Source: Rufibacter glacialis
Lineage (GTDB): Bacteria; Bacteroidota; Bacteroidia; Cytophagales; Hymenobacteraceae
Reading direction: 5' to 3'
Length of the DNA stretch: 64,000 nt
Assembly (NCBI RefSeq): GCF_008271745.1
Contig: NZ_VKKZ01000010.1
Coordinates: forward strand, 310,001 to 374,000
Below are positions 9,455-19,519 of the stretch, in pieces (position 1 is the first letter of the stretch; every line of letters starts with the position of its first letter). Below the pieces are notes generated by a model, which searched no databases, was not told the origin of the DNA, and worked only from the letters and a program-made list of their open reading frames with translations. A program made the position numbers and the translations under genes.

Positions 9455-9585
9455 CCTGGTCACCCCTTTGCTTTACTTCCTAAATACCGCACCTTTGGAC
9501 TTATTCTGCCAAACCGTCAGGCGGTGGGCACTATTGTGGTTGTGGTATTGTTTTGGCTAGGTAGAAATTTGTCGGAAAAACCGCG

Positions 9586-9593
9586 TATTTTTG
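9586..9593 (+). promoter_or_regulatory. -7 element (TATTTTTG) for secA
   Basis: Matches TAnnTTTG and ends 33 bases before the secA ATG. A TTG lies upstream but at a short spacing of 14 bases, so only the -7 element is called. Confidence 0.5.
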
Positions 9594-9626
9594 AGATTGA
9601 TTCAAGTACATTTTAATTAGTTATAT

Positions 9627-12600
9627 ATGTTTGATTTTGTTGGGAAGACGGTCGCTAAGATTTTCGGAACCAAGTCTGAGCGGGATATCAAGGGGGTATT
9701 GCCGTATGTGACGCTCATCAACCAGGAGTTCTCCAAGCTTACGTCCCTTTCAGATGACCAGCTGCGGGCGCGCACCCAAGAGGTGCAGGCCGTAATAGCA
9801 GAACGTCTTAAGCCCATTGATGATAAAGTAACGGTTCTTTATCAGCGCATAGAGAATGAGCCGGAACTGGACATCGCCCAGAAAGAAGAGATCTTCACGG
9901 AGATTGACGGCCTGGAGAAAGACCGCAACAAAGACCTGGAAGTAGTACTCATGGAAGTATTGCCCCAGGCCTTTGCCATTGTAAAGGAAACCGCCCGCCG
10001 GTTCAAGGAAAACGGCCAGTTGACCGTGACGGCCACAGAGTTAGACCACACCTTCGCGGCCCGCAAACCCAACGTGCAGATCAACGGAAACCAGGCCATC
10101 TGGGCTAACCGCTGGATCGCCGCCGGCACCGAAGTAGTCTGGGACATGCTCCACTATGACGTGCAGCTGATTGGGGGTATTGTCTTGCACCAGGGTAAGA
10201 TTGCCGAGATGGCCACGGGGGAAGGTAAAACCCTGGTGGCTACCTTGCCTGCTTTCTTGAATGCGCTGGCAAAGCGCGGGGTGCACGTGGTAACCGTGAA
10301 CGACTACCTGGCCAAGCGTGACTCTGAGTGGATGGCGCCCTTGTTTGAGTTCCACGGCATCACCATTGACTGTATTGACAAGCACCAGCCCAACACAGAT
10401 GCCCGCCGCAACGCCTATCTGGCAGACATCACCTACGGTACCAACAATGAGTTCGGGTTTGACTACCTGCGTGACAACATGTCGCGTGAGCCGGGTGAAC
10501 TGGTGCAGCGCAAGCACCACTACGCCATGGTAGATGAGGTAGACTCGGTGTTGATTGATGATGCCCGTACCCCCTTGATCATCTCTGGCCCGGTACCGCG
10601 CGGCGATGAGCACGAATTCTACGTGCTGAAACCACGCGTGGCCATGCTGGTAGAAAACCAGCGGAAACTAATCAGTAACTACCTGGTAGAAGCCAAGCGC
10701 CTGATCAAAGAAGGAAACGACAAAGAAGGCGGCCTGGCCTTGTTCCGGGCGTACCGCGGTTTGCCTAAGAACAAGCCCTTGATCAAGTTCCTGAGCGAGA
10801 CCGGCGTGCGCCAGATCCTGTTGAAGACCGAGGCCTTCTACCTGCAAGACCATTCCCGCCAGATGCCGGAGGCCGACAAGCCTTTGTACTTCACCATTGA
10901 CGAGAAACACAACCAGATTGAGCTCACTGAGAAAGGCATTGACCTGATCACGGGCCAGGGCGAAGATCCACAGTTGTTCATCTTGCCAGACATAGGCACA
11001 GAGATAGCCAACATAGAGAACCACAAAGAGCTTTCTGCGGACGATAAACTGCACCAGAAAGAAAAGCTGATCCAGGACTACCAGGAGAAGTCGCAGCGGG
11101 TGCACACCATCAACCAGTTGCTTAAAGCCTATACGCTGTTTGAGAAAGACACCGAGTACATTGTCACCGATGACCACAAGGTAAAGATCGTAGATGAGCA
11201 GACAGGCCGCGTAATGGAAGGCCGTCGGTACTCAGACGGCTTGCACCAGGCCATTGAGGCCAAGGAGAACGTGCGCGTAGAAGATGCCACGCAGACGTAT
11301 GCCACGGTGACCTTGCAGAACTACTTCAGGATGTACCACAAGCTGGCCGGTATGACCGGTACGGCAGAGACCGAGGCCGGGGAGTTCTGGGAAATCTACA
11401 AGCTGGATGTGGTGGTGATCCCTACCAACCGGGTAGCCCAACGCAAAGACGAACACGACAAGGTGTACAAAACCATGCGTGAGAAATACAACGCCGTAGC
11501 CGAGGAAATCCAGGAGCTGACCAAGCAGGGCCGTCCGGTGCTGGTAGGTACAACTTCGGTGGAGATATCTGAGCTGGTAAGCCGTATGCTCAAGCTGCGC
11601 GGTATCCCGCACCAGGTCTTGAACGCGAAGCACCACCAGCGCGAGGCTGAGATTGTGGCCGAAGCCGGTAAACCGAGCACCGTGACCATTGCCACCAACA
11701 TGGCCGGCCGTGGTACGGATATCAAATTGACCCCAGAATCAAAAGCCGCGGGCGGATTGGCCATCATTGGTACCGAGCGCCACGAGTCACGCCGCGTAGA
11801 CCGTCAGTTGCGCGGTCGGGCCGGTCGTCAGGGTGACCCTGGATCATCGCAGTTCTTCGTGTCACTGGAAGACAGCTTGATGCGTCTGTTCGGTTCTGAC
11901 CGCATTGCCCGCTTAATGGATAGAATGGGTCTGGAGGAAGGCGAAGTGATTCAGCACTCCATGATCACAAACTCCATTGAGAGAGCGCAGAAGAAAGTAG
12001 AGGAAAACAACTTCGGTACCCGTAAGCGCCTCTTGGAGTATGATGACGTGATGAACGCCCAGCGCGAGGTGGTGTACAAACGCCGCCGCAACGCCCTGTA
12101 CGGTGAGCGCCTGGAGCTGGACATCTGGAACATGATCTATGATACCGCTGAGGATATTGTACAGACGTACAAAGCCACCGGCAACCATGAAGACTTCCTG
12201 CTGCACATCATCCGGGTGTACGGGTTCAACTCCGCTATCACCGCGCCTGAACTGGCCGGGCAGTCCGTGGACGTGCTCATGGACCGTCTCTACAACGAGG
12301 CCCTGGAGTTCTACCTGGCCAAGAACCACCAGATCATGGAGCAGTCAGCGCCTATCATGGCAGATATCTACCAGAACCGGGGGCCTATGATTGAGAACAT
12401 CGCCGTTCCTTTCTCAGACGGCCGCAAGCAGATCACCGCCGTGGCTAACCTGGAGAAAGTATACAACACCAAGGGCCGTGAACTGATCAAGACTGTGGAG
12501 AAAGTGATCTCCCTGGCTACCATTGACCAGGCCTGGACCCAGCACCTGCGCGAGATGGATGACCTGAAGCAAAGTGTGCAGAACGCGGTGTATGAGCAGA

Positions 12601-13007
12601 AAGACCCCTTGTTGATCTATAAATTCGAGTCTTTTGAATTGTTCAAGCGCATGATCAGCAAGGTGAACGAAGAAACCGTTTCTTTCCTGTTCAAGGCAGA
12701 CCTTCCGGTACAACAGGAGGCACCCGCCCCGGTACAGGAAGCCCGTCAGCCCCAGGCGCCAAGACCACCAAGGCTGCAGGAGCAGAAAGAAGAAGTACAT
12801 TCTACGTTAGAGGAAACTATCCCTTCCATGCCATCTATGCCGCAGGCGCCCGCCCCTAAGCAGGTTCCCGTGAGGGCAGAGAAGGTAGTGGGCCGAAATG
12901 ACCGGGTAAGCGTGCAGTACGCTGATGGCCGGGTCATGAAGGACGTGAAGTTCAAAAACGTGGAAAACGATTTGCTCAACAACCGTTGTGTTCTCATTGA
13001 AGACTAA
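9627..13007 (+). CDS. secA: Preprotein translocase subunit SecA
   Basis: Motor ATPase that pushes unfolded preproteins through SecYEG at the cytoplasmic membrane. The Walker A motif MATGEGKTL is at residues 195-203 and the DEAD-type [14 protein letters not shown] at about 302-315. The second helicase motor includes [13 protein letters not shown] and [13 protein letters not shown]. At 1126 residues it is far longer than the roughly 900-residue E. coli protein, with extra sequence in the N-terminal and preprotein-crosslinking parts. The Cys-rich zinc tail that binds SecB is absent: the protein ends in a proline-rich linker and a short conserved tail. deoC begins inside its 3' end. Confidence 0.97.
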   Translation: MFDFVGKTVAKIFGTKSERDIKGVLPYVTLINQEFSKLTSLSDDQLRARTQEVQAVIAERLKPIDDKVTVLYQRIENEPELDIAQKEEIFTEIDGLEKDRNKDLEVVLMEVLPQAFAIVKETARRFKENGQLTVTATELDHTFAARKPNVQINGNQAIWANRWIAAGTEVVWDMLHYDVQLIGGIVLHQGKIAEMATGEGKTLVATLPAFLNALAKRGVHVVTVNDYLAKRDSEWMAPLFEFHGITIDCIDKHQPNTDARRNAYLADITYGTNNEFGFDYLRDNMSREPGELVQRKHHYAMVDEVDSVLIDDARTPLIISGPVPRGDEHEFYVLKPRVAMLVENQRKLISNYLVEAKRLIKEGNDKEGGLALFRAYRGLPKNKPLIKFLSETGVRQILLKTEAFYLQDHSRQMPEADKPLYFTIDEKHNQIELTEKGIDLITGQGEDPQLFILPDIGTEIANIENHKELSADDKLHQKEKLIQDYQEKSQRVHTINQLLKAYTLFEKDTEYIVTDDHKVKIVDEQTGRVMEGRRYSDGLHQAIEAKENVRVEDATQTYATVTLQNYFRMYHKLAGMTGTAETEAGEFWEIYKLDVVVIPTNRVAQRKDEHDKVYKTMREKYNAVAEEIQELTKQGRPVLVGTTSVEISELVSRMLKLRGIPHQVLNAKHHQREAEIVAEAGKPSTVTIATNMAGRGTDIKLTPESKAAGGLAIIGTERHESRRVDRQLRGRAGRQGDPGSSQFFVSLEDSLMRLFGSDRIARLMDRMGLEEGEVIQHSMITNSIERAQKKVEENNFGTRKRLLEYDDVMNAQREVVYKRRRNALYGERLELDIWNMIYDTAEDIVQTYKATGNHEDFLLHIIRVYGFNSAITAPELAGQSVDVLMDRLYNEALEFYLAKNHQIMEQSAPIMADIYQNRGPMIENIAVPFSDGRKQITAVANLEKVYNTKGRELIKTVEKVISLATIDQAWTQHLREMDDLKQSVQNAVYEQKDPLLIYKFESFELFKRMISKVNEETVSFLFKADLPVQQEAPAPVQEARQPQAPRPPRLQEQKEEVHSTLEETIPSMPSMPQAPAPKQVPVRAEKVVGRNDRVSVQYADGRVMKDVKFKNVENDLLNNRCVLIED

Positions 13008-13668
13008 ATCCCTTATCTCTCCGGAACAGAGCTTGGCACCGTATATAGACCATACGGTGCTCAAGCCTGACACCACCAAAGAAATGGTGGCGCAACTCTG
13101 CCAGGAAGCGATCCAGCACAGGTTTGCGGCAGTGTGCGTGCCCCCTTGTTTTGTGCGGCAAGCCGTGGCTGCCCTGCAAGATACCGGGGTGCAGGTTGCC
13201 ACCGTGGTGGGCTTTCCGTTGGGGTATCAATTGGCAAAGGTGAAATTCTTTGAGGCGCACCAGGCTTTGTCTGAAGGCGCCACGGAGATTGACGTGGTCA
13301 TGAACATAGCCGCGTTCAAGTCGGGTAGGCATGATGAGGTCATGTCTGAGCTGCATGAGTTGAGCACCCTCTGCCACTTCAAAGAGTCTATTCTGAAAGT
13401 GATCATAGAAACCGCCCTGCTGTCTCCGGAGGAGATTGTGCAGGTGTGCCAGCTTTGCGTGGAGGCCGAGGTGGACTACGTGAAAACCTCCACGGGCTTT
13501 GCCGCCACCGGGGCCCAGATAGAAGACGTGGTGCTCATGCGGGCCAACCTGCCCCGGCACATCAAGATCAAGGCCTCCGGCGGAATTAAAACCAAGGAAG
13601 CCGCCCTTGCGTTGGTGAACGCAGGAGCAGACCGGATTGGAACATCCTCCGGCGTTTCATTGCTATGA
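12988..13668 (+). CDS. deoC: Deoxyribose-phosphate aldolase
   Basis: Class I aldolase that splits 2-deoxyribose-5-phosphate into glyceraldehyde-3-phosphate and acetaldehyde in deoxynucleoside catabolism. The Schiff-base lysine is Lys166 in VKTSTGF. Asp102 (EIDVVMN) and Lys195 (IKIKASGGI) complete the catalytic set. The reading uses a GTG at 12988 and overlaps secA by 20 bases; a TTG at 12997 is an alternative start. The conserved part begins with [12 protein letters not shown]. Its stop overlaps the start of the following lipoprotein gene in an ATGA arrangement, so secA, deoC and the lipoprotein gene form one translationally coupled unit. Confidence 0.93.
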   Translation: MFSLKTKSLISPEQSLAPYIDHTVLKPDTTKEMVAQLCQEAIQHRFAAVCVPPCFVRQAVAALQDTGVQVATVVGFPLGYQLAKVKFFEAHQALSEGATEIDVVMNIAAFKSGRHDEVMSELHELSTLCHFKESILKVIIETALLSPEEIVQVCQLCVEAEVDYVKTSTGFAATGAQIEDVVLMRANLPRHIKIKASGGIKTKEAALALVNAGADRIGTSSGVSLL

Positions 13669-14225
13669 TTTGGAGAAAAATGACAGCCAGACTATTTGCC
13701 TTCCTTTGTTTAGGGGCCATGATGAGCTGTGCCGCCACGGGCAGCACCTCGTCTTCCACCAACAATGGGAACGGCACTGCTTCCGCCAATGCGCGGGGTT
13801 CTGAGAAAAAAGGCGACGGTACGGCCACCCTGGTAGACACCAAGAAATACCGGCCAAGTTTCCCGGCGGTTCCCTCGGGAGCCTCGGTACCCATGGCATC
13901 AGTCGCTCCCACGCACCACGTGGGGCCTCAGGTAGCTATGCTCATGGACAGTGTGGTGCAGATAAACCGGAACATCAAATACGCCGCGGGTTACCGCATT
14001 CTGGCGTACACCGGCATAGAGCGCAAAACCGCCATGGACCTCCGCAGTAACATCATTCAGCGGCTGCCAGAGGAGAAAGACTACCTTACCTATAAGCAGC
14101 CCACGTACGTGCTGAAGATAGGCGATTTCTTTACCCGGGTAGAAGCCCAGTCAGCGTTGAACAAGATCAAAGACCTGCTGCCCAACGCACGGTTGGTGCC
14201 TGAAACCATCAATATCCCTAAATAA
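13665..14225 (+). CDS. Predicted lipoprotein, possibly with a SPOR-like domain
   Basis: Secreted lipoprotein of 186 residues. A short signal peptide ends in the lipobox AMMSC. Next comes a low-complexity Ser/Thr/Asn/Gly spacer, then a folded C-terminal region (about residues 95-180) containing YRILAYTGIERKTAMDLRS and VLKIGDFFTRVEAQSALNKIKD. That pattern of paired strand-helix units resembles a SPOR-type peptidoglycan-binding domain, but the match is by eye only. The start codon overlaps the deoC stop by four bases. Confidence 0.7.
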   Translation: MIWRKMTARLFAFLCLGAMMSCAATGSTSSSTNNGNGTASANARGSEKKGDGTATLVDTKKYRPSFPAVPSGASVPMASVAPTHHVGPQVAMLMDSVVQINRNIKYAAGYRILAYTGIERKTAMDLRSNIIQRLPEEKDYLTYKQPTYVLKIGDFFTRVEAQSALNKIKDLLPNARLVPETINIPK

Positions 14226-14280
14226 CGGTCTTCGGCCCTATTGGCCAATCCTGTTAAGTTTTATCAAAGTGAATGGATTT

Positions 14281-14326
14281 CCGCCGTTTCTGCCCTTGTT
14301 TTAGCTAAACTGGCCAGAAACGGCGG
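14281..14326. repeat. Dispersed palindrome, copy 5 (probable terminator)
   Basis: CCGCCGTTTCTG and CAGAAACGGCGG form a perfect 12-bp outer stem, with GTTTTAGCTAAAC in the centre. It lies 55 bases after the lipoprotein stop and before the amidohydrolase promoter. It could end the secA transcript. Confidence 0.7.
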
Positions 14327-14344
14327 AATTCTTTTTAGCAGCCG

Positions 14345-14352
14345 TACCTTTG
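14345..14352 (+). promoter_or_regulatory. -7 element (TACCTTTG) for the M20 amidohydrolase
   Basis: Perfect TAnnTTTG match ending 26 bases before the ATG at 14379, just downstream of the palindrome. No TTG at the right distance was seen. Confidence 0.55.
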
Positions 14353-14378
14353 CCTCCTTATCCTTTATTTTCTTTCCC

Positions 14379-15584
14379 ATGCAAGACGTAGCCCTCCGCA
14401 TTCAGGAACTTGCCCATGCGTATGCCACAGATACGGTAGCCACCCGCCATCACCTGCACCAGCACCCGGAGCTGTCATTCCAGGAAGTGGAGACCTCGGC
14501 CTACGTGTTCAGAAAACTGCAGGAATACGGCCTGGAACCCGAGCGCGTGACCGATACGGGCGTAGTAGTCCTCATCAAAGGCCGCAACCCGGAGAAAGCC
14601 ACCACCGCCCTGCGCGCCGACCTGGATGCCTTGCCCATTCTGGAAGCCAATGACGTGCCTTACAGATCCAGGAACGAAGGGGTGATGCATGCCTGCGGTC
14701 ATGACGTGCATACCTCTTCCCTGCTCACCACTGCCCGTATTCTGCAGGAGCTGCGCCAGGAGTTTGAAGGCACCGTGAAGCTTATCTTCCAACCGGGCGA
14801 AGAGAAGTTCCCAGGAGGGGCCTCGCTCATGATCAAAGAGGGCGTATTGGAGAACCCGGCGCCGCAGAGCATCATGGGTCAGCACGTGTTTCCGTTTCTG
14901 CTCGCCGGTAAAGTGGGCTTCCGGTCAGGCATGTACATGGCCTCTGCTGATGAGATTTACATCACGGTGAAGGGAAAAGGTGGCCATGGCGGGCTGCCCG
15001 AGCAGCTGGTGGACCCAATCCTGATCTCGGCGCATCTGTTGGTGGCCCTGCAGCAGATTGTCAGCCGCCGGGCCAATCCTAAGATTCCTTCCGTTTTGTC
15101 GTTCGGGAAAGTGATCGCCAACGGCGCTACCAACGTGATTCCGGAGGAGGTGAAACTGGAAGGCACATTCCGCACCATGGATGAGGCCTGGCGCGCCGAG
15201 GCCAAATTGAAGATAAAGAAACTTGCTGAAGGCCTCTGCGAAAGCATGGGCGGTTCCTGTGACATCAACATCATGGACGGCTATCCTTTTCTGAAGAATG
15301 ACCCAGCTCTGGTGGCCCGCGCCCGCGCCGCCGCAGAGGCCTACCTAGGCTCCGAGAACGTGGTGGAGCTGGATATGTGGATGGCTGCCGAGGACTTCGC
15401 GTATTATTCCCAACAGACTGATGCCTGCTTTTACCGCCTGGGTACCCGCAACGAAGCCCAGGGCATCACTTCTGGGGTGCACACGCCCACCTTCAACATT
15501 GATGAAGCCGCCCTGGAGGTAGGCAGTGGCCTGATGGCATGGCTGGCTATCAGTGAACTGCAAAGCTTGGCCGCGGAGGCCTAA
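14379..15584 (+). CDS. M20 family metallo-amidohydrolase
   Basis: Peptidase-family M20D enzyme of the hippurate hydrolase / N-acyl-amino-acid amidohydrolase type, which hydrolyses amide bonds of N-acyl amino acids. Metal ligands are in HACGHDVH (Cys106, His108) and FQPGEEKFPGG (Glu141, Glu142), with a late acidic motif AAEDFAYYSQ. The ATG at 14379 gives 401 residues, the usual length. A longer frame from 14241 would begin with TTG and run through the palindrome and the promoter, so it is rejected. No signal peptide is seen. Substrate is unknown. Confidence 0.92.
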   Translation: MQDVALRIQELAHAYATDTVATRHHLHQHPELSFQEVETSAYVFRKLQEYGLEPERVTDTGVVVLIKGRNPEKATTALRADLDALPILEANDVPYRSRNEGVMHACGHDVHTSSLLTTARILQELRQEFEGTVKLIFQPGEEKFPGGASLMIKEGVLENPAPQSIMGQHVFPFLLAGKVGFRSGMYMASADEIYITVKGKGGHGGLPEQLVDPILISAHLLVALQQIVSRRANPKIPSVLSFGKVIANGATNVIPEEVKLEGTFRTMDEAWRAEAKLKIKKLAEGLCESMGGSCDINIMDGYPFLKNDPALVARARAAAEAYLGSENVVELDMWMAAEDFAYYSQQTDACFYRLGTRNEAQGITSGVHTPTFNIDEAALEVGSGLMAWLAISELQSLAAEA

Positions 15585-15599
15585 GTGGTCCTGTACGCC

Positions 15600-15654
15600 A
15601 GAGGCCCTGGATTCTGCCCTGTTTTCTGAAAACAGGGCAGAATCCAGGGCCTCT
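15600..15654. terminator. Perfect 26-bp stem between convergent genes; palindrome copy 6
   Basis: Positions 15600-15625 are fully complementary to 15629-15654, with a CTG loop. The core is CCTGTTTT-CTG-AAAACAGG, the best-formed copy in the window. It starts 15 bases after the amidohydrolase stop and ends 23 bases from the porin stop, so it can serve both strands. Confidence 0.85.
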
Positions 15655-15677
15655 AGTTATTTTGAGAAACGACTTGC

Positions 15678-16895
15678 TTAGATGCCCAGCTCCATCTGCA
15701 GCCGGAGAATCCAATTGTTCCGGGAGCCGGTGAGGTTTGTCAGGTCTTTTTCCGTTTGGTAGGTTAGGTCAGACTGGAGTTTGATGCGGTGCCAGCGCAG
15801 GTAGTAATTGGCCGCCAAGGTATAATGTTTCGTCTGCGGGGCTAGGTGCCGGATCTGCGTTTCCGGGGTAATAACCGCGTAACGGCCTGCCAATTCAAAA
15901 TGGTTGGGGAATTGGTAGCTTACCTGCCCGTTATAGCCTTGCCCGGCATAGACAAAAAGCGGGTCCCCTTCATTTTCTGCCGGAAAGATCATGGTATCTG
16001 CTCTCCGGTTGATCCATTCATGGAGCGTAGCCCAGCCTCTGTACTTAAAATGCAGATCGGCCATGGCCGAACGAAGGTCAGTGAAGCCAGCGAACGACTG
16101 CCCAATCTGGCCGCCGGTGCGATACGCCTTCTTGTTCTCGGAGAACGTGACCCCTACGGCTAGCTTCGGGCTTTGCTCCCGTACCCAATCACCCTCAAAA
16201 TAATCCCCGTCCATGGTGAATTCGCCTAATGGAAGGATTTCCACGCGGCCCGTATACGCCGCTCCTGAGCCTTCTTTGGGCAAGGCATTGCGGCCGTCAC
16301 CGGTGGAGAGGGCGGCCTGCAGCCGGAGCGGTACGTTTCCTACCTGGTTTTCATAAAAGGCGAAAAGCCCAAAGTCGCGGTCTATGGTGAAAGTGGCGTT
16401 CACAATGGAGCGGTCCACGAACTGCTGTTCGCCAGAGGAGATAACACGCTGGCGGTTACCCGGCAGTTTGGTCTGGCCGAATCCTACTTTAAGGGCAGGC
16501 GTGAACTGGTAAAACAGCACCGCATCCCGAATGATCTGCTCCCGGTCAGAGTCTTTGTCATCCGTATCGCCATTGGCAAAGCCTAACTGTAGCGAGTATG
16601 TGAGCTTCTTGCTGAGCAGATGACCCGAAGTGCGTAAGCGCAATCGCTTTACATAACCGCCCGCGGAGGCCAAGCCCAGGTCTTTTCCTGAATTGGTCTC
16701 AAAATCTGCCCGGTTCTGGATCCTGAACCGGAATGAAAGACTGGAGGTAGAATCTGCCGTGGTATACTGGAGGCCTTTTTGCAGGTCCAGGTGCCAGGGG
16801 GTATGCTGCGAAGGCTGCTGCTCTTGCGCCAGGGTAGGGAGGGCACTGACACCGGCCAGAAGCGCCAGTAAAGTAGCGTATAAGGTTTTTTTCAT
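15678..16895 (-). CDS. Outer-membrane porin, OprO/OprP (phosphate-selective) type
   Basis: Predicted 16-stranded beta-barrel porin of the Porin O/P family. A clear signal peptide (MKKTLYATLLALLAGVSALPTLAQ) leads into repeated amphipathic strands with the family's typical FGQTKLPGNRQRVISSGEQQFVD segment around residue 135-160. The C-terminus alternates aromatic and polar residues, as in barrel proteins. The 405 residues are normal. Despite the family name, homologues are not always phosphate-specific, so the solute is left open. It is divergent from hsp20. Confidence 0.82.
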   Translation of the reverse strand: MKKTLYATLLALLAGVSALPTLAQEQQPSQHTPWHLDLQKGLQYTTADSTSSLSFRFRIQNRADFETNSGKDLGLASAGGYVKRLRLRTSGHLLSKKLTYSLQLGFANGDTDDKDSDREQIIRDAVLFYQFTPALKVGFGQTKLPGNRQRVISSGEQQFVDRSIVNATFTIDRDFGLFAFYENQVGNVPLRLQAALSTGDGRNALPKEGSGAAYTGRVEILPLGEFTMDGDYFEGDWVREQSPKLAVGVTFSENKKAYRTGGQIGQSFAGFTDLRSAMADLHFKYRGWATLHEWINRRADTMIFPAENEGDPLFVYAGQGYNGQVSYQFPNHFELAGRYAVITPETQIRHLAPQTKHYTLAANYYLRWHRIKLQSDLTYQTEKDLTNLTGSRNNWILRLQMELGI

Positions 16896-17259
16896 AATAG
16901 GAAATAGGATTGTGTGGTACAGATAAAAGTTTGCTTCATCTCTGCTACTTTCTCGGCTTGGCGCAAAAACTAAGGCCCTTAGGGAAGATAATCAGCCTCT
17001 ACGGAAAGATACAACTTCAAACCTACCTTCTAAAAACCGGAAAGATTTGGGAATGGCCGGAGCTTCGGGTAAAAAAGCTGAGGAATGACAGCTAGGAACA
17101 ATTAAGTTATTCATGTTTAGGACTTATTGTCGGTATGTTTTTGATTTAACCAGATAGAATGTGTCATAATGTCTTGAAATGGCTGGAGAAAGAGACTGGT
17201 ACAGAATTTATGAATAAGTAAGTATCCAATTGAAAATCTTAACCTAAGAAATAAAGACC
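16896..17259. other. Divergent intergenic region between porin and hsp20
   Basis: 364 bases that must hold the promoters of both genes. No exact TAnnTTTG element is seen on either strand and no gene is supported. Confidence 0.5.
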
Positions 17260-17694
17260 ATGATCACTGCCAAACAAAACCCAGGAGTAACTAACAGAGG
17301 AGCACACGCTTTCAGCAGCCTGTTAGACAGTTTTTACCAAGATTCAGTGAACCAACGCAGAGGGCAGGGCTTCACTCCAGCAGTAGACCTTTGGGAAACC
17401 GAGAGTAGCTATGAAGTAGAGCTTGTTTTGCCGGGTGTCACCAAAGAAAACATCACTGTGGAGTTTGAGGAGGGCGTTTTACGCGTGAGCGGAGAGCGGG
17501 CCTTCAAGAAGGAAAACCAGCAACTGAAGTACCACCGGGTAGAGAACCTGTACGGGAAGTTCAGACGCTCTTTCCAGCTGCCGGAACACGTAGATGCTGC
17601 TGCCATTCAGGCGCAGTTTGAGAACGGTGTCTTGCATGTTTCCGTACCTAAAGTAGAAGAGAAAGTGGTGAAGCACCAGATTTCAGTGAAGTAG
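17260..17694 (+). CDS. Hsp20/alpha-crystallin family small heat-shock protein
   Basis: ATP-independent holdase chaperone of the cytoplasm. The alpha-crystallin domain spans residues about 35-140: it starts FTPAVDLWETESSYEVELVLPGVTKENITVEFEEGVLRVSGER and ends with FENGVLHVSVPK, the usual conserved last strand. The length of 144 residues is typical. A hairpin terminator follows within 20 bases, so the gene is probably monocistronic. Heat induction is expected from the family, but no recognisable heat-shock promoter or CIRCE element is seen. Confidence 0.95.
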   Translation: MITAKQNPGVTNRGAHAFSSLLDSFYQDSVNQRRGQGFTPAVDLWETESSYEVELVLPGVTKENITVEFEEGVLRVSGERAFKKENQQLKYHRVENLYGKFRRSFQLPEHVDAAAIQAQFENGVLHVSVPKVEEKVVKHQISVK

Positions 17695-17713
17695 CAAACG
17701 TTAAAGATATGTT

Positions 17714-17739
17714 AAAAAGGCGCTGGAGAGCGCCTTTTT
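17714..17739 (+). terminator. Terminator after hsp20
   Basis: AAAAAGGCGCT and AGCGCCTTTTT pair perfectly around GGAG, 20 bases past the hsp20 stop, with a T tract. Confidence 0.85.
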
Positions 17740-17872
17740 GGCTTAGTGTTTGTTGACTGTACAATACTAGTTTTATTATTTTAGCGTTTCCCACGTACAA
17801 AAGAATCAAAACTGTAGCCTCTTTATTAAGAGATACTTACCTTTTTTTAACCTTTATAGCTAATCTATAAAT

Positions 17873-19369
17873 ATGAGAACGAAACAGTTTATGTTGGGGC
17901 TTCTGCTTTCTGCCATGATGGGTGGAGGCGTGGCCGTTGGTGGTTATAAACTGCTGGAAGATGACGCGCCCGCCGCCGGGCAGCAATCGCCTAATACCAA
18001 TGTACGGTACACCAGCGCCATGCGCAGCTCAGACGTGGTGGTGCCTGAAGGCTTGAATTTTGTCACTTCCGCAGAGCTGGTTACCCCGGCTGTAGTCCAC
18101 GTGACCACTGAGTACAAAGTACAGGCCCGTAGAAGCCCGAGCGCCAGTGAGATCCATCCTTTTTTCCGTGATTTCTTCGGAGATGAATTTGAAGGCTACC
18201 AACGGCAGCAGGGCCCGGCCATGGGGTCAGGTTCCGGGGTGATCATTGCCTCCAACGGATATGTGGTGACCAACAACCACGTGATTGACCGCGCAGACAA
18301 AATCCAGGTGATCCTGGATGACAAGCGGACGTATGATGCCACCCTGGTAGGCACCGACCCTAACACAGACATCGCGCTGCTGAAGATCAACGCTGACAAC
18401 CTGCCGGCTTTGCGCTACGGCAACTCAGACAAGGTGCGCGTAGGAGAGTGGGTATTGGCCGTGGGCAACCCGTTCAACCTGAATTCAACCGTAACCGCGG
18501 GTATCGTGAGTGCGAAAGGCCGTAACGTAGGTATCTTGCAAGGCGCCGGCAACATGAGCGTGGAGTCTTTCATTCAGACCGATGCGGCCGTGAACCCTGG
18601 TAACAGCGGCGGCGCTCTGGTGAACCTGAACGGGGACTTGATTGGGATCAACACCGCCATTGCCTCACAGACCGGTTCTTTTGCCGGTTACTCTTTCGCG
18701 GTGCCGTCTTCCATTGTAAGCAAAGTAGTGGATGACCTTATCAAGTTTGGGGAAGTGCAGCGTGCTTTGCTTGGTGTGCAGATGCAGGAAGTAAATGCTG
18801 ACTTAGCCAAGGAGAAAAACCTTAAAACCTTGAATGGGGTGTACGTGGCCGGCTTCTCTGAGAGCAGTGCCGCCAAAACCGCCGGGTTGCAGGAAGGTGA
18901 CGTGATCACAGAGATCAACGGCGTGAAAGTGAACACCAGCGCGCAGTTGCAGGAGCAGGTAACCCGTTACCGTCCTGGTGACAAGATCAAGGTGAACTTC
19001 ATGCGCGGCGGCAGCGAGAAAAACATCAACGTTACCCTGCGCAACGCCAACGGAAGCACTGAATTAGTGAAGCGTGACCCTAACTCGGCTAAGTCCATGA
19101 CCATTGACGGGGCTAAATTTGAAGCCGCCAGCAAGCAGGAACTGAACAAACTGGAACTGACCGGCGGGGTGAAGATCACAGGGGTGGAGAAAAGCGCTTT
19201 CGCTGAGACCGGCATGAAAGATGGCTTCATCATCACCAGCATTGACAAGACCCCTACCAATGCGCCCCAAGACGTAGACAAAGTACTCAAAAGCACGCGC
19301 CGCGGCGGCCTTCTCATTGAGGGGGTTTACCCAGACGGCCGCAGAGCTTACTATGCCATGGGCCGTTAA
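17873..19369 (+). CDS. Do-like periplasmic serine protease, HtrA/DegP family
   Basis: Periplasmic protease-chaperone for misfolded envelope proteins. An N-terminal signal or anchor segment (FMLGLLLSAMMGGGVAVGG) is followed by a trypsin-like domain with the catalytic triad His136 (VVTNNHVID), Asp166 (NTDIALL) and Ser245 (NPGNSGGA). Two PDZ domains follow: the first, around residues 290-395, contains GVYVAGFSESSAAKTAGLQEGDVI; the second, degenerate, ends the protein. The 498 residues match DegP-type proteins. It is transcribed on its own, with a terminator after it. Confidence 0.95.
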   Translation: MRTKQFMLGLLLSAMMGGGVAVGGYKLLEDDAPAAGQQSPNTNVRYTSAMRSSDVVVPEGLNFVTSAELVTPAVVHVTTEYKVQARRSPSASEIHPFFRDFFGDEFEGYQRQQGPAMGSGSGVIIASNGYVVTNNHVIDRADKIQVILDDKRTYDATLVGTDPNTDIALLKINADNLPALRYGNSDKVRVGEWVLAVGNPFNLNSTVTAGIVSAKGRNVGILQGAGNMSVESFIQTDAAVNPGNSGGALVNLNGDLIGINTAIASQTGSFAGYSFAVPSSIVSKVVDDLIKFGEVQRALLGVQMQEVNADLAKEKNLKTLNGVYVAGFSESSAAKTAGLQEGDVITEINGVKVNTSAQLQEQVTRYRPGDKIKVNFMRGGSEKNINVTLRNANGSTELVKRDPNSAKSMTIDGAKFEAASKQELNKLELTGGVKITGVEKSAFAETGMKDGFIITSIDKTPTNAPQDVDKVLKSTRRGGLLIEGVYPDGRRAYYAMGR

Positions 19370-19408
19370 GGAGGTGTTTTTGCCAAAACGCAGCTAAAAC
19401 CGCTTTCT

Positions 19409-19440
19409 AAAAGCCTCTGCCGCAGGGCAGAGGCTTTTTT
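19409..19440 (+). terminator. Terminator after htrA-type gene
   Basis: AAAAGCCTCTGCC pairs with GGCAGAGGCTTTT and a T tract follows. A degenerate half of the dispersed palindrome (CAAAACGCAGCTAAAACCG) lies between the stop codon and this hairpin. Confidence 0.85.
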
Positions 19441-19519
19441 GTTTTTTATGTTGCCAGAAAGGCCTATACTAGGAGCATTATTTCCCTAAGACTTTGCTTA
19501 AAGAATAACACATACCATT

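Noticed and set aside
14241-14378. N-terminal extension of the M20 amidohydrolase
   Set aside because: The 46 extra codons begin with TTG and pass through palindrome copy 5 and the TACCTTTG element, so the ATG at 14379 is preferred.
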